The position numbers and the translations under genes were made by a program. The notes beneath the pieces are model-generated. The model did not search any database. It was not told the origin of the DNA and saw nothing but the letters and a program-made list of their open reading frames with translations. From NCBI GenBank assembly GCA_964483625.1, contig CAZABB010000023.1, forward strand, positions 1-27,904: a stretch of 27,904 bases of DNA. Reading direction: 5' to 3'. This DNA comes from JAFGQU01 sp964483625. GTDB taxonomy: Bacteria; Omnitrophota; Gorgyraeia; Duberdicusellales; 4484-171. Of this stretch, positions 1 to 7,103 are shown in pieces; the first letter of the stretch is position 1; every line of letters starts with the position of its first letter.

Positions 1-43
1 AAGCAAAACAGAAAAACGCTTCTTTAGAATTTGCGAATAAATG

Positions 44-98
44 TTGACAGTACTTTCCCGGTAAAATATTTTCCCAAGTCCCATAATTATGATATAAT
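44..98 (+). promoter_or_regulatory. candidate promoter(s) for the secreted-protein operon
   Basis: TTGACA at 44-49 is followed after 17 bases by TATTTT at 67-72, a sigma-70-like pair. A second, perfect TATAAT lies at 93-98 but has only a poor -35 (about 70-75). Either could drive the gene starting at 125, which has an AGGAG ribosome binding site at 115-119. The sequence cannot decide between them. Confidence 0.5.
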
Positions 99-124
99 CT
101 TTCTCCACGTAAAAAGGAGACCAA

Positions 125-754
125 ATGAAACTTACCTTATTCGTATTGTGCTTGTTCCTGTTACCCCAGCCGGCAAACGCCGAAAATAAAGCCTACCTTA
201 AAGACGGTAAGATCGTGGTCGAAACCCCAGACGGTGCCCGTCAGCTGGATTATTCCGCCGATAAAGACGAAAAACGGTATGAGGTTATCACCTCCTCCGG
301 TAAAAACTGGAGTGTCGAGAGTCAGACAAAAAAGGTCGATGAAGCCCTCGAGGTCTACATGGAAAAAGATACCCCGTTATACGAGAAAAACGTGATCATC
401 ACCGAAGACGCCGACGGCAGTCAGAAAATACACGTCGATTACATCACCAAAAACGAAGACGAGACCCTGATCTTCTCGCCCGACGGTAATTATGCCTACT
501 ACCTGGCCGCGGCCGAAGACGGTAAAAACAAGATTTACGGAATAAACTTAAACAACAATAAAACCTTCTTTATCAGTACCGCAAGCGATTATCAGCTGAT
601 TACCTGTACCAATGACCGGACATACCTGGCGGTAAACTCCGGCGCAGACAGTAATGTTTTCATGATCTATGACCTGTCGGGAACCCGGATGGGCTCGGTA
701 GAAAGTACCGGCGGTTTTTCAGGCATAGAGAATAACTTTTGTCTCTCATTGTAA
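125..754 (+). CDS. secreted protein with a beta-propeller-like segment, unknown function
   Basis: This 209-residue protein begins with a clear Sec signal peptide: a hydrophobic stretch at residues 3-16 and an Ala-Asn-Ala cleavage site after residue 19. The mature part is hydrophilic and rich in charged residues. Around residues 110-140 it has a 'FSPDGNYAYYL' segment, which resembles the strand-turn repeat of TolB/WD-type propellers, but there is room for only one to three such blades, so it is not a full propeller. It is probably exported to the periplasm or outside the cell. An AGGAG site sits 5 bases before the ATG. The CsgG-family gene follows after 16 bases and is probably cotranscribed. 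I do not recognise a named family, so the function is unknown. Confidence 0.75.
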   Translation: MKLTLFVLCLFLLPQPANAENKAYLKDGKIVVETPDGARQLDYSADKDEKRYEVITSSGKNWSVESQTKKVDEALEVYMEKDTPLYEKNVIITEDADGSQKIHVDYITKNEDETLIFSPDGNYAYYLAAAEDGKNKIYGINLNNNKTFFISTASDYQLITCTNDRTYLAVNSGADSNVFMIYDLSGTRMGSVESTGGFSGIENNFCLSL

Positions 755-770
755 AGAAAGGAGCAGAAAG

Positions 771-1667
771 ATGAACTGCAGAATTCTTGTTTTTACTCTC
801 GTCTTTTGCCTGGCGGTAACGGGTTTGAGCTTTGCCGCGGGATTAAAGAAAACCGTGGCGGTATTTGAATTTGAGAACGATTCAGGCTACAGTACCTGGG
901 CGAAAATGGGTGAGGATTTCTCCGATCAGCTTACCGATTCGCTCCTGCAAAGCGGGAGATTCATCGTGCTTTCCCGGAAAGATCTTGACGTGGTCATGGC
1001 CGAACAGGACCTGGCCGCCAGTAACCGGTTCGCCAAATCCAATTCGGCAAAGATCGGCAAGATCGTCCCGGCCCAGATCCTGGTAAAAGGCAAGATCACC
1101 AATTTCGAAGAAAAAACCTCAGGAAGCGGCCAGGGATTCAGTATCAAAGGGATCTCGATCGGAACCAAAAGCTCCGCGGTAAGTATCGGCGTAATCGTCC
1201 AGTTGATCGATTCGACGACCGGCGAAGTCGTCGCTTCTAAACGCATCGACGGCGAGGCACGTTCGGGCGGGATGTCCTTAGGCTATTCGGGTTCGTGGGA
1301 TTTCAATTCGTCGAACTTTAAGAAAACGCCGATCGGAAAAGCCGTACAGATGGCGATCGATCGCGCGGTCGTTTATATCGCCAGGGAGCTTTCTTCGGTA
1401 CCCTGGAGCGCGAAAGTGATCACGGTCAAAGACGGCACGATATTCGTCAATGCCGGAGCCAACGCCGGAGTGAATTCAGGCGATACGTTCACCCTCTACA
1501 GCGAAGGCGAACCGCTGATCGATCCCGATACCGGGATAAATCTAGGCAGCGACCGGAAAAAACTGGGAATGATCGTCATCTCCTCCGTCCAGGAAAAGTT
1601 CTCTAAAGCGACTCCCAGCGGATTCAGCGCCGAGCAGGTATCAGCCGGAGACGTTGTCTTAAAATAG
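771..1667 (+). CDS. CsgG/FlgT-like periplasmic or outer-membrane assembly protein
   Basis: The 298-residue product has a signal peptide ending near Ala22-Ala23. The next region, 'KKTVAVFEFENDSG', then 'LTDSLLQSGRFIVLSRKDL', then 'ILVKGKITNFEE', follows the pattern of the CsgG/HfaB/LpoB fold, which forms curli-type secretion pores or binds envelope machinery. The C-terminal part (about residues 212-298) contains 'IFVNAGANAGVNSGDTF' and 'SAGDVVLK', which resembles the small beta-barrel end domain of FlgT-like proteins. There is no lipobox cysteine at the cleavage site, unlike E. coli CsgG, so it is probably soluble or anchored another way. The ribosome site AAAGGAG lies at 757-763. It sits between a secreted protein and a lipoprotein, so an envelope role is likely. 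The exact partner is unknown. Confidence 0.8.
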   Translation: MNCRILVFTLVFCLAVTGLSFAAGLKKTVAVFEFENDSGYSTWAKMGEDFSDQLTDSLLQSGRFIVLSRKDLDVVMAEQDLAASNRFAKSNSAKIGKIVPAQILVKGKITNFEEKTSGSGQGFSIKGISIGTKSSAVSIGVIVQLIDSTTGEVVASKRIDGEARSGGMSLGYSGSWDFNSSNFKKTPIGKAVQMAIDRAVVYIARELSSVPWSAKVITVKDGTIFVNAGANAGVNSGDTFTLYSEGEPLIDPDTGINLGSDRKKLGMIVISSVQEKFSKATPSGFSAEQVSAGDVVLK

Positions 1668-1691
1668 GAAAAATGCGTTCGCATATTTTCC
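1667..1691 (+). terminator. hairpin at the 3' end of the CsgG-like gene
   Basis: An imperfect inverted repeat (GGAAAAATGCG, loop TT, CGCATATTTTCC) starts inside the stop codon of the preceding gene. It has no strong T-run on the plus strand, so it may be a weak terminator or an RNA-stabilising hairpin before the small lipoprotein gene. Confidence 0.4.
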
Positions 1692-1742
1692 TGATTACAA
1701 CGATTAAAGACAGATTACGGTGATAATAAAGGAGAAAAAACC

Positions 1743-1937
1743 ATGTACGTAAAAAGTATTTTTTTCTGTATTCTCGCCACACTGTTGCTGACCGGATGTG
1801 AAACCGCCCAAAAAGCTACGACCGAAGGCGGCCGGTATATCGGCAAAGGTGCGAATGTCGTCGGTGGCGTTACTGCCGGCGGAGCCGAAGCGGTAAAAGG
1901 TGAGGAAACCTCCGAAGAGAATCCGTACGGACGCTGA
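1743..1937 (+). CDS. small glycine-rich lipoprotein
   Basis: This 64-residue protein has a type II signal peptide with lipobox Leu16-Thr17-Gly18-Cys19, so the mature lipoprotein would be 46 residues attached through Cys19. The mature part is rich in Gly, Ala, Lys and Glu ('GKGANVVGGVTAGGAEAVKG'), recalling entericidin-type and other very small envelope lipoproteins. A strong AAGGAG ribosome site at 1729-1734 supports the ATG at 1743. No catalytic motif is visible. It may share the transcript of the CsgG-like gene 75 bases upstream, although a hairpin lies between them. A tract of 7-base repeats begins just after its stop codon. Confidence 0.8.
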   Translation: MYVKSIFFCILATLLLTGCETAQKATTEGGRYIGKGANVVGGVTAGGAEAVKGEETSEENPYGR

Positions 1938-1940
1938 TCC

Positions 1941-1969
1941 GTCAAGCGTCGTTCGTCGGACGTCGTTCG
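1941..1969. repeat. 7-base tandem repeat tract after the lipoprotein gene
   Basis: Units GTCAAGC, GTCGTTC, GTCGGAC and GTCGTTC follow one another without gaps from 1941, and CGTCGTTCG recurs exactly 14 bases apart (1947 and 1961). It starts four bases after the TGA stop. The period matches the other tracts in this window, although the unit differs. Confidence 0.65.
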
Positions 1970-2021
1970 CCTTCTAAAAATATCCCATAATAGCGTGTTA
2001 TTTATTGATTTTACCCCTCTA

Positions 2022-2041
2022 TTAGTGAAAAAATTCACTTA
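2022..2041. promoter_or_regulatory. distal Rex-like operator
   Basis: The palindrome AGTGAA-AAAA-TTCACT at 2024-2039 matches the half-site layout of the Rex operator (TTGTGAA, four bases, TTCACAA). It lies about 138 bases upstream of the operator at the rex promoter. No convincing promoter overlaps it, so its role (looping or cooperative binding) is inferred. Confidence 0.6.
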
Positions 2042-2132
2042 AAAAGTATATTTAATAAATACGTAAGTTGTTGATGTGCATTAGCTAATGGAAAATTTGC
2101 CTTATTTGACAAAAATAATGCCAAAAAACCCC

Positions 2133-2177
2133 TTGACAATCCCCTCAAAACATTTTATACTGTGAAATAATTCACTA
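2133..2177 (+). promoter_or_regulatory. rex promoter with overlapping Rex operator
   Basis: A near-consensus promoter has TTGACA at 2133-2138, a 17-base spacer and TATACT at 2156-2161. Overlapping the last base of the -10 is the palindrome CTGTGAAATAATTCACTA (2160-2177), which fits the Rex consensus TTGTGAA-N4-TTCACAA except at the outer bases. The expected start site near 2168 falls inside the operator, so bound Rex would block its own transcription. Autoregulation of rex is established in other bacteria. Confidence 0.85.
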
Positions 2178-2184
2178 AAATGTC

Positions 2185-2811
2185 ATGAAAGATCTATCAG
2201 ATAACACAATCGAACGTATCTGCAAGATGTTCGGGCACCTCGATGTCCTGCAGAAAAAGGAGATCGGATTCATCTCCTCCCGGGAACTCGCGCAAGGACT
2301 GGATACGACCGAATATACCGTACGCAAAGACTTAAGCACCTTAGGCGTGAGCGGGCACAGCCGGCGCGGCTATGACGTGAAACTGCTCAAAAACCAGCTG
2401 GGCGAAAAGCTCCATCTGGCGAAAAAACGCAAAGCCTGTATCGTCGGCCTGGGACGACTGGGAAGCGCCCTGCTTGATTACGAACGGTTTAAACTCGACG
2501 GCTTCGAAATCGTCGCCGGGTTCGACTGCAGTATCAATAAGCTGGAACGTATCCGCACCGCAATCGAGGTGTTCGCCGTCGATCAATTACCGGCAGTGAT
2601 AAAACAACGCGGCATCGAACTGGGTATCATCGCTGTCCCGGAAGATGCCGCACAGGCGGTCGCCGATATGTTATGCGACGCGGGGGTGAAAGGGATACTG
2701 AATTTCTCACCCGTTAAAGTAGTCGTACCCGAACATATCATCCATCTGGATATGGATTTTACCAGTGCATTACGATTTATCGCGGCCCGGTTGGAAATGG
2801 AGAAAAAATAA
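2185..2811 (+). CDS. rex: redox-sensing transcriptional repressor Rex
   Basis: At 208 residues this is the normal Rex length. Residues 1-80 form the winged-helix DNA-binding domain, including 'YTVRKDLSTLG', the equivalent of the family's recognition helix region. Residues 83-205 form a Rossmann domain with the dinucleotide motif Gly88-Leu-Gly-Arg-Leu-Gly93 and the family-typical 'ILNFSPVKVVVPE'. Rex dimers sense the NADH/NAD+ ratio: NADH releases them from DNA, which derepresses anaerobic redox genes. The ATG has no Shine-Dalgarno sequence and lies only about 17 bases after the predicted transcription start. It is favoured because the N-terminus aligns with the family. The serine biosynthesis genes follow on the same strand after 59 bases, an unusual neighbourhood. 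Confidence 0.93.
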   Translation: MKDLSDNTIERICKMFGHLDVLQKKEIGFISSRELAQGLDTTEYTVRKDLSTLGVSGHSRRGYDVKLLKNQLGEKLHLAKKRKACIVGLGRLGSALLDYERFKLDGFEIVAGFDCSINKLERIRTAIEVFAVDQLPAVIKQRGIELGIIAVPEDAAQAVADMLCDAGVKGILNFSPVKVVVPEHIIHLDMDFTSALRFIAARLEMEKK

Positions 2812-2822
2812 ATGTATTTATT

Positions 2823-2863
2823 AATCACCCACAGATCAGTGATCATCTGTGTACAAAGAAAGG
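2823..2863 (+). repeat. heptad-like leader shared with serA, copy 1
   Basis: The spacer before serC holds units AATCACC, CACAGAT, CAGTGAT and CATCTGT in a 7-base register, then GTACAAAGAAAGG, which supplies the ribosome site. Bases 2841-2863 match 3980-4002 before serA at 22 of 23 positions. The copied leader suggests shared ancestry or matched translation of the two genes. Confidence 0.6.
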
Positions 2864-2870
2864 TATTCAA

Positions 2871-3953
2871 ATGAACAGAGTGTATAATTTTAGCGCCGGG
2901 CCCGCAACATTACCTGAGGAAGTATTAAAGAAAGCTGCTGATGAGATGCTTGACTACCAAGGAAGCGGGATGTCGGTGATGGAGATGTCGCATCGCGGCA
3001 AAGAATTCAAAGGCATTATCGAGAACGCGGAGAACAGCTTACGCGAGATCATGGGCATCCCCGCCAATTACAAGATACTGTTCCTCCAGGGCGGGGCATC
3101 GCTGCAATTTGCCATGGTGCCGCTGAATCTGATGACAAAAAATAAAAAGGCCGATTACGTCCATACCGGCCAGTGGACGAAAAAAGCGATCAAAGAGGCA
3201 AAAAAGATCGGTACGGTCAATGTCATAGCATCCTCCGAAGCAGATAATTTTACCTATATTCCTGAGTTAGATCCGAAGACATTTTCCAAAGATGCCGATT
3301 ACTTTTACATCGTGACCAATAATACCATCTATGGAACCACGTATAAAACTATTCCCAATACCGGCGATGTACCGCTGGTTGCCGATATGTCGTCGAATAT
3401 CCTGTCGGAACCGATCGACGTGACGAAATTCGGCCTCATCTTTGCCGGGGCGCAGAAAAATATCGGGCCGGCGGGAGTGACACTGGTGATCATCCGTGAA
3501 GACCTGGCCGGAACGGTGGCCGATACCGTGCCGACGCTTCTTAACTATCAGACGCATATCGATAGCGCTTCGATGTTCAACACCCCGCCCTGCTACGCGA
3601 TCTATATCGCGGGACTTATGTTTGAATGGATAAAGGGAAAAGGAGGGCTTGAGGCAACGCAGAAAATAAACCGGGAAAAAGCCTCACTTCTCTATGACTA
3701 CCTGGATAATTCAAAACTGTTCAAAAGCCCGGTAAAAAAAGAAAACCGCTCGCTGATGAACGTGCCGTTTGTCACCGGTAACGAAGAACTGGATAAGAAA
3801 TTCATTACCGAGGCCGATAAGGCCGGTTTAAAAACCTTAAAAGGCCACCGTACTGTCGGCGGGATGCGGGCAAGTATCTACAACGCTATGCCGATCAAAG
3901 GAGTTAAAAAGCTGGTTGCATTCATGAAGGAGTTCGAAGAAAAGAACATGTGA
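2871..3953 (+). CDS. serC: phosphoserine aminotransferase SerC
   Basis: The 360-residue protein opens with 'VYNFSAGPATLPEEVL', the signature start of SerC. It is a PLP-dependent class V aminotransferase that converts 3-phosphohydroxypyruvate and glutamate to phosphoserine and 2-oxoglutarate. The PLP lysine is predicted as Lys196 in 'FAGAQKNIGPAG'. 'LFLQGGASLQF' and the C-terminal 'GHRTVGGMRASIYNAM' are also family hallmarks. Length and order match the E. coli enzyme. An AGAAAGG ribosome site precedes the ATG. It is followed 57 bases later by serA, which supplies its substrate, so the two genes form a cytoplasmic serine pathway unit. The phosphatase SerB is not in this window. Confidence 0.96.
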   Translation: MNRVYNFSAGPATLPEEVLKKAADEMLDYQGSGMSVMEMSHRGKEFKGIIENAENSLREIMGIPANYKILFLQGGASLQFAMVPLNLMTKNKKADYVHTGQWTKKAIKEAKKIGTVNVIASSEADNFTYIPELDPKTFSKDADYFYIVTNNTIYGTTYKTIPNTGDVPLVADMSSNILSEPIDVTKFGLIFAGAQKNIGPAGVTLVIIREDLAGTVADTVPTLLNYQTHIDSASMFNTPPCYAIYIAGLMFEWIKGKGGLEATQKINREKASLLYDYLDNSKLFKSPVKKENRSLMNVPFVTGNEELDKKFITEADKAGLKTLKGHRTVGGMRASIYNAMPIKGVKKLVAFMKEFEEKNM

Positions 3954-3979
3954 GGCCTAACCGTAGAAAGATCGTCTGC

Positions 3980-4002
3980 GATCATCTGCGTACAAAGAAA
4001 GG
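3980..4002 (+). repeat. leader repeat before serA, copy 2
   Basis: These bases are 22/23 identical to 2841-2863 upstream of serC and end in the ribosome site AAAGG used by serA. The copy differs only at a T/C position. Confidence 0.75.
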
Positions 4003-4010
4003 AACACAAA

Positions 4011-5201
4011 ATGTACAAAATAAGGAAACTGGACAAAATCGCCCCCGAAGGCCTGGCTCTGTTTCCCCTTGACCGCTATGAGATCGGTACCGAGATCGCC
4101 GAACCCAACGCGATACTCTTACGCAGCTTCAAGATGTACGATATGAAACTGCCTTCCTCCCTCCTTGCGGTAGGCCGCGCCGGCGCCGGTGTCAATAACA
4201 TTCCCGTTGAGAAATGCGCTGAGAAAGGGATTGTGGTATTTAATACGCCGGGCGCAAATGCCAATGCCGTAAAAGAACTGACGATCGCCGGGTTACTCCT
4301 TGCCTCCCGTGATATCGCCAAAGGGATCAATTTTTCCGAGACACTCAAAGGTAAAGGAGCCGAGGTGCCGAAGTTAGTTGAGAAAAACAAGAAACAGTTT
4401 GCCGGATCAGAGATTGCCGGGAAAACCTTAGGAGTCCTGGGCCTGGGGAAAATCGGCGTCATGGTCGCTAACGCCGCGCTTGATTTAGGCATGAACGTCA
4501 TCGGATTCGATCCACAGATCTCGGTCGAATCAGCCTGGGGACTGTCCCGCGATGTGCAGCGGGCGACGGGACTGGATATTCTTCTTACCAATTCCGATTA
4601 CGTCTCCCTGCATGTACCGCTCATCGACGAGACCAGGGGCATGATCAATACCGAGAAGTTCGCCCGGATGAAATCCGGTGCCCGGATCCTCAATTTCTCA
4701 CGCGGCGGCATCGTCAATAATGACGATCTCAAAGACGCGCTCAAAGAAGGCAAAGTCGCCCGGTACGTGACCGACTTTCCCGATGACGAACTGCTTCAGA
4801 TGGAAAACGTCATCGCTATCCCCCATCTGGGTGCCTCAACCAAAGAAGCCGAAAGCAATTGCGCCGTCATGATCGCCCGGCAGATTAAGAATTTCATCGA
4901 AACGGGAGACATCAAGAACTCAGTGAATTATCCCGATTGCAAACTGGAATTGAGTTCCGATTATCGCCTCATCGTGATGAATAAGAACATCCCCAATATG
5001 GTCGGGCAGGTTTCGACGATCCTGGCCAAAGCCAATATCAATATCGCCGAGATGTTAAATAAAAGTAAAGGGGATTACGCCTGCACGATCATCGACGTCT
5101 CCGATAAGCCCGATGAGACAACGATCAATGCCCTGGCAGCAATTAAGGGAGTCGTTAAGGTACGAGAGCTGAATCTGAAAGAAGCTCAGGCGGCAGTATA
5201 A
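4011..5201 (+). CDS. serA: D-3-phosphoglycerate dehydrogenase with ACT domain
   Basis: This 396-residue enzyme oxidises 3-phosphoglycerate to 3-phosphohydroxypyruvate with NAD+, the first step of serine synthesis. The NAD-binding motif is Gly144-Leu-Gly-Lys-Ile-Gly149. The catalytic set of the D-2-hydroxyacid dehydrogenases is visible as Arg231 ('NFSRGGIVN'), Glu260 and His272 ('IPHLGAST'). A C-terminal ACT domain at about residues 323-392 ('NMVGQVSTILAKANINIAEM') is the usual site of serine feedback inhibition. The length fits the short SerA form without the intervening domain. It starts 57 bases after serC behind a duplicated leader, and rex lies upstream, so redox control of this NAD-consuming step is plausible but unproven. 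A weak hairpin (TGTCC, CTCT, GGACA) lies at 5217-5230. Confidence 0.94.
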   Translation: MYKIRKLDKIAPEGLALFPLDRYEIGTEIAEPNAILLRSFKMYDMKLPSSLLAVGRAGAGVNNIPVEKCAEKGIVVFNTPGANANAVKELTIAGLLLASRDIAKGINFSETLKGKGAEVPKLVEKNKKQFAGSEIAGKTLGVLGLGKIGVMVANAALDLGMNVIGFDPQISVESAWGLSRDVQRATGLDILLTNSDYVSLHVPLIDETRGMINTEKFARMKSGARILNFSRGGIVNNDDLKDALKEGKVARYVTDFPDDELLQMENVIAIPHLGASTKEAESNCAVMIARQIKNFIETGDIKNSVNYPDCKLELSSDYRLIVMNKNIPNMVGQVSTILAKANINIAEMLNKSKGDYACTIIDVSDKPDETTINALAAIKGVVKVRELNLKEAQAAV

Positions 5202-5315
5202 CCTTTACCGAAAATCTGTCCCTCTGGACAAATTAAGCTTTTAAAATAGCTCCGTTTCCAGTACAATTAATATATTATTTTACAGGGCTCGACGGCAAAA
5301 GACGGGATAAGAACG

Positions 5316-6434
5316 GTGAATTTCTTTACCTTTACCCTCAAAGACCTGTTCCGTAAGAAAATACGTACATTGCTGACCTTACTCGGTATTACCGTGGGAA
5401 TCGTCACCTGCATCATCATCCTGGGGTTGAGCGAAGGTATCCGTGATTCTTTCCACAACGCCTATACCGAACGGAACATCGATATCGTTATCTTCGCCAA
5501 AGATGAGTTCAATCTTCTGGCCAGCCGGATCGACGCGGCCTTGGTACCGAAACTCGAATCGTTCCACGAAATAGAAAGCGCCACCGGTATCATCCTCGAT
5601 ATCGTCAAATACCGCCGGGCGTATGTCCCCCTTTACGGCTGGCCGCCCGATACCCCCCTGTTCGGCGAGATCAGAGTAGACGGACGGGTACCGAAACCGG
5701 GCCGGGAAGAGGTATTGATCGGCGAACTGTTTGCCCGCAATTCCGGCAAACGCACCGGCGATACGATCATTATCAAACGTAAGAGGTTCGAGGTAACCGG
5801 CATATTTCAGAGCGACATCCCGTTTGAGAAATCGGCGTTCGTTATTCCGCTCGATACCCTCCAGAGGTTGAACCGGAATTACCGCAATGCCCTCATGGCG
5901 ATCAACGTTTCGTTGAAACCGGTGTATAAAATGAAAGAAAAGATCGAACCGCTGCTTGCCGAAATAGAAAAAACGTTCCCGGAGGTATCGGCCCAGTCCA
6001 GCGACATTTTCGGACAGGAACGCAGCGATATGATATTGATGGGTGAAAAATTCGCCCACCTGGTGTTCCTGATCACTCTGCTTGCGGTCATTCTGGGACT
6101 GGCCAATACGATGATCACCTCGGTATTCGAGAAAAGAAAGCTGATGGGACTGTTGATAACCATCGGGTGGGAGAAATTCGATATCATAAAATCGTTGTTT
6201 CTGCAAAGTCTTATCTTAAGCGTTATCGGCGGAACCCTGGGGATACTGATCGGACTTACGGCCAGCGGGTATATTTTCGACCTGCTTATCGTCCATATCT
6301 TCTCCCCTTCCTGGGATTATATGTTTATCCTGAAAATCATCGGGATGATCCTCCTGATCGCGGTAACCTCAAGCGTGTTTTCCTCCTGGGTCATCGTCAA
6401 TATCAATCCGATCGAGGTGATAAAAAGTGAATAA
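5316..6434 (+). CDS. MacB/LolC-type ABC transporter permease
   Basis: This 372-residue membrane protein has the MacB/FtsX-type topology: TM1 at about 17-38, a large extracytoplasmic domain at 40-245 (MacB periplasmic core type), then three helices at about 246-271, 290-318 and 335-361. The last part, 'ANTMITSVFEKRKLMGLLITIGW', is the conserved FtsX coupling segment. The family works as mechanotransmission exporters or lipid and lipoprotein extractors, not as classical channels. The start is GTG at 5316 with only a weak upstream GGGATAAG, and the N-terminus (hydrophilic, then TM1) fits. It overlaps the ATPase gene by 8 bases and begins the four-gene operon. The substrate is unknown, but the lipocalin/prenyl synthase fusion downstream suggests a hydrophobic cargo. 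Confidence 0.88.
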   Translation: MNFFTFTLKDLFRKKIRTLLTLLGITVGIVTCIIILGLSEGIRDSFHNAYTERNIDIVIFAKDEFNLLASRIDAALVPKLESFHEIESATGIILDIVKYRRAYVPLYGWPPDTPLFGEIRVDGRVPKPGREEVLIGELFARNSGKRTGDTIIIKRKRFEVTGIFQSDIPFEKSAFVIPLDTLQRLNRNYRNALMAINVSLKPVYKMKEKIEPLLAEIEKTFPEVSAQSSDIFGQERSDMILMGEKFAHLVFLITLLAVILGLANTMITSVFEKRKLMGLLITIGWEKFDIIKSLFLQSLILSVIGGTLGILIGLTASGYIFDLLIVHIFSPSWDYMFILKIIGMILLIAVTSSVFSSWVIVNINPIEVIKSE

Positions 6435-7101
6435 TACCGCTCCTGTCCTGAACGTATCGCGTATCTCAAAGTTGTTCACCTCAGGAAACACCCAGGCCCT
6501 GCACGCTATTTCATTCGAGGTCAACCGGGGCGATTTCCTCTCCATCCGCGGCCCCTCCGGCAGCGGCAAGACGACGTTATTATACATTATCGCCGGACTG
6601 ATCCAGCCCTCAAAAGGTGAGGTATATATCCAGGGGAACGCGCTCTCGCGGATCCCCAACCGGGCGCGGATGCGCCGGGAGCACATCGGATTTGTTTTCC
6701 AGGATTTCTATCTGTATCCGGGGCTGACGGTGCTTGAAAATATATTGCTGCCGGTCGCAAACCGTTACTTCGCCCAGAAGAAATGGATCACCAAAGCCGA
6801 GACTCTCCTAAGTTATCTGGGAATGAACCGCAAAAGCGGCCGGAATATCAACCAGCTTTCCTGCGGCGAACGGCAACGCGTATGCATCGCCCGGGCGCTC
6901 CTGAACGATCCGCCGATCATCCTGGCCGACGAGCCTACGGGAAGTCTTGACTCGAAAAATTCCACCAACATCCTGGAAATACTGCAGAAAGTCAACCGGC
7001 AACGGGCCACGACCATCCTCATGGTCACCCATGACGATAACGTATCTAAGTACGCGACCCGAAAGATCAAAATCATCGACGGAAAACTAAGCAATTCGTA
7101 A
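6427..7101 (+). CDS. ABC transporter ATP-binding protein, MacB/LolD type
   Basis: The 224-residue ATPase has a complete set of motifs: Walker A at residues 42-50 (GPSGSGKTT), a Q-loop in 'VFQDFYLYPGLTVLEN', the signature 'LSCGERQRV' from about 144, Walker B ending in Asp168-Glu169, a D-loop 'GSLDSKNS' and the switch His202. The signature has Cys in place of the usual second Gly ('LSCGE' instead of 'LSGGE'), which may alter ATP hydrolysis. Size and motifs fit the LolD/MacB class. The GTG start at 6427 lies inside the permease gene, preceded by GAGGTGA at 6413-6419, which points to translational coupling. The fusion gene starts two bases after the stop. Confidence 0.93.
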   Translation: MNNTAPVLNVSRISKLFTSGNTQALHAISFEVNRGDFLSIRGPSGSGKTTLLYIIAGLIQPSKGEVYIQGNALSRIPNRARMRREHIGFVFQDFYLYPGLTVLENILLPVANRYFAQKKWITKAETLLSYLGMNRKSGRNINQLSCGERQRVCIARALLNDPPIILADEPTGSLDSKNSTNILEILQKVNRQRATTILMVTHDDNVSKYATRKIKIIDGKLSNS

Positions 7102-7103
7102 TC

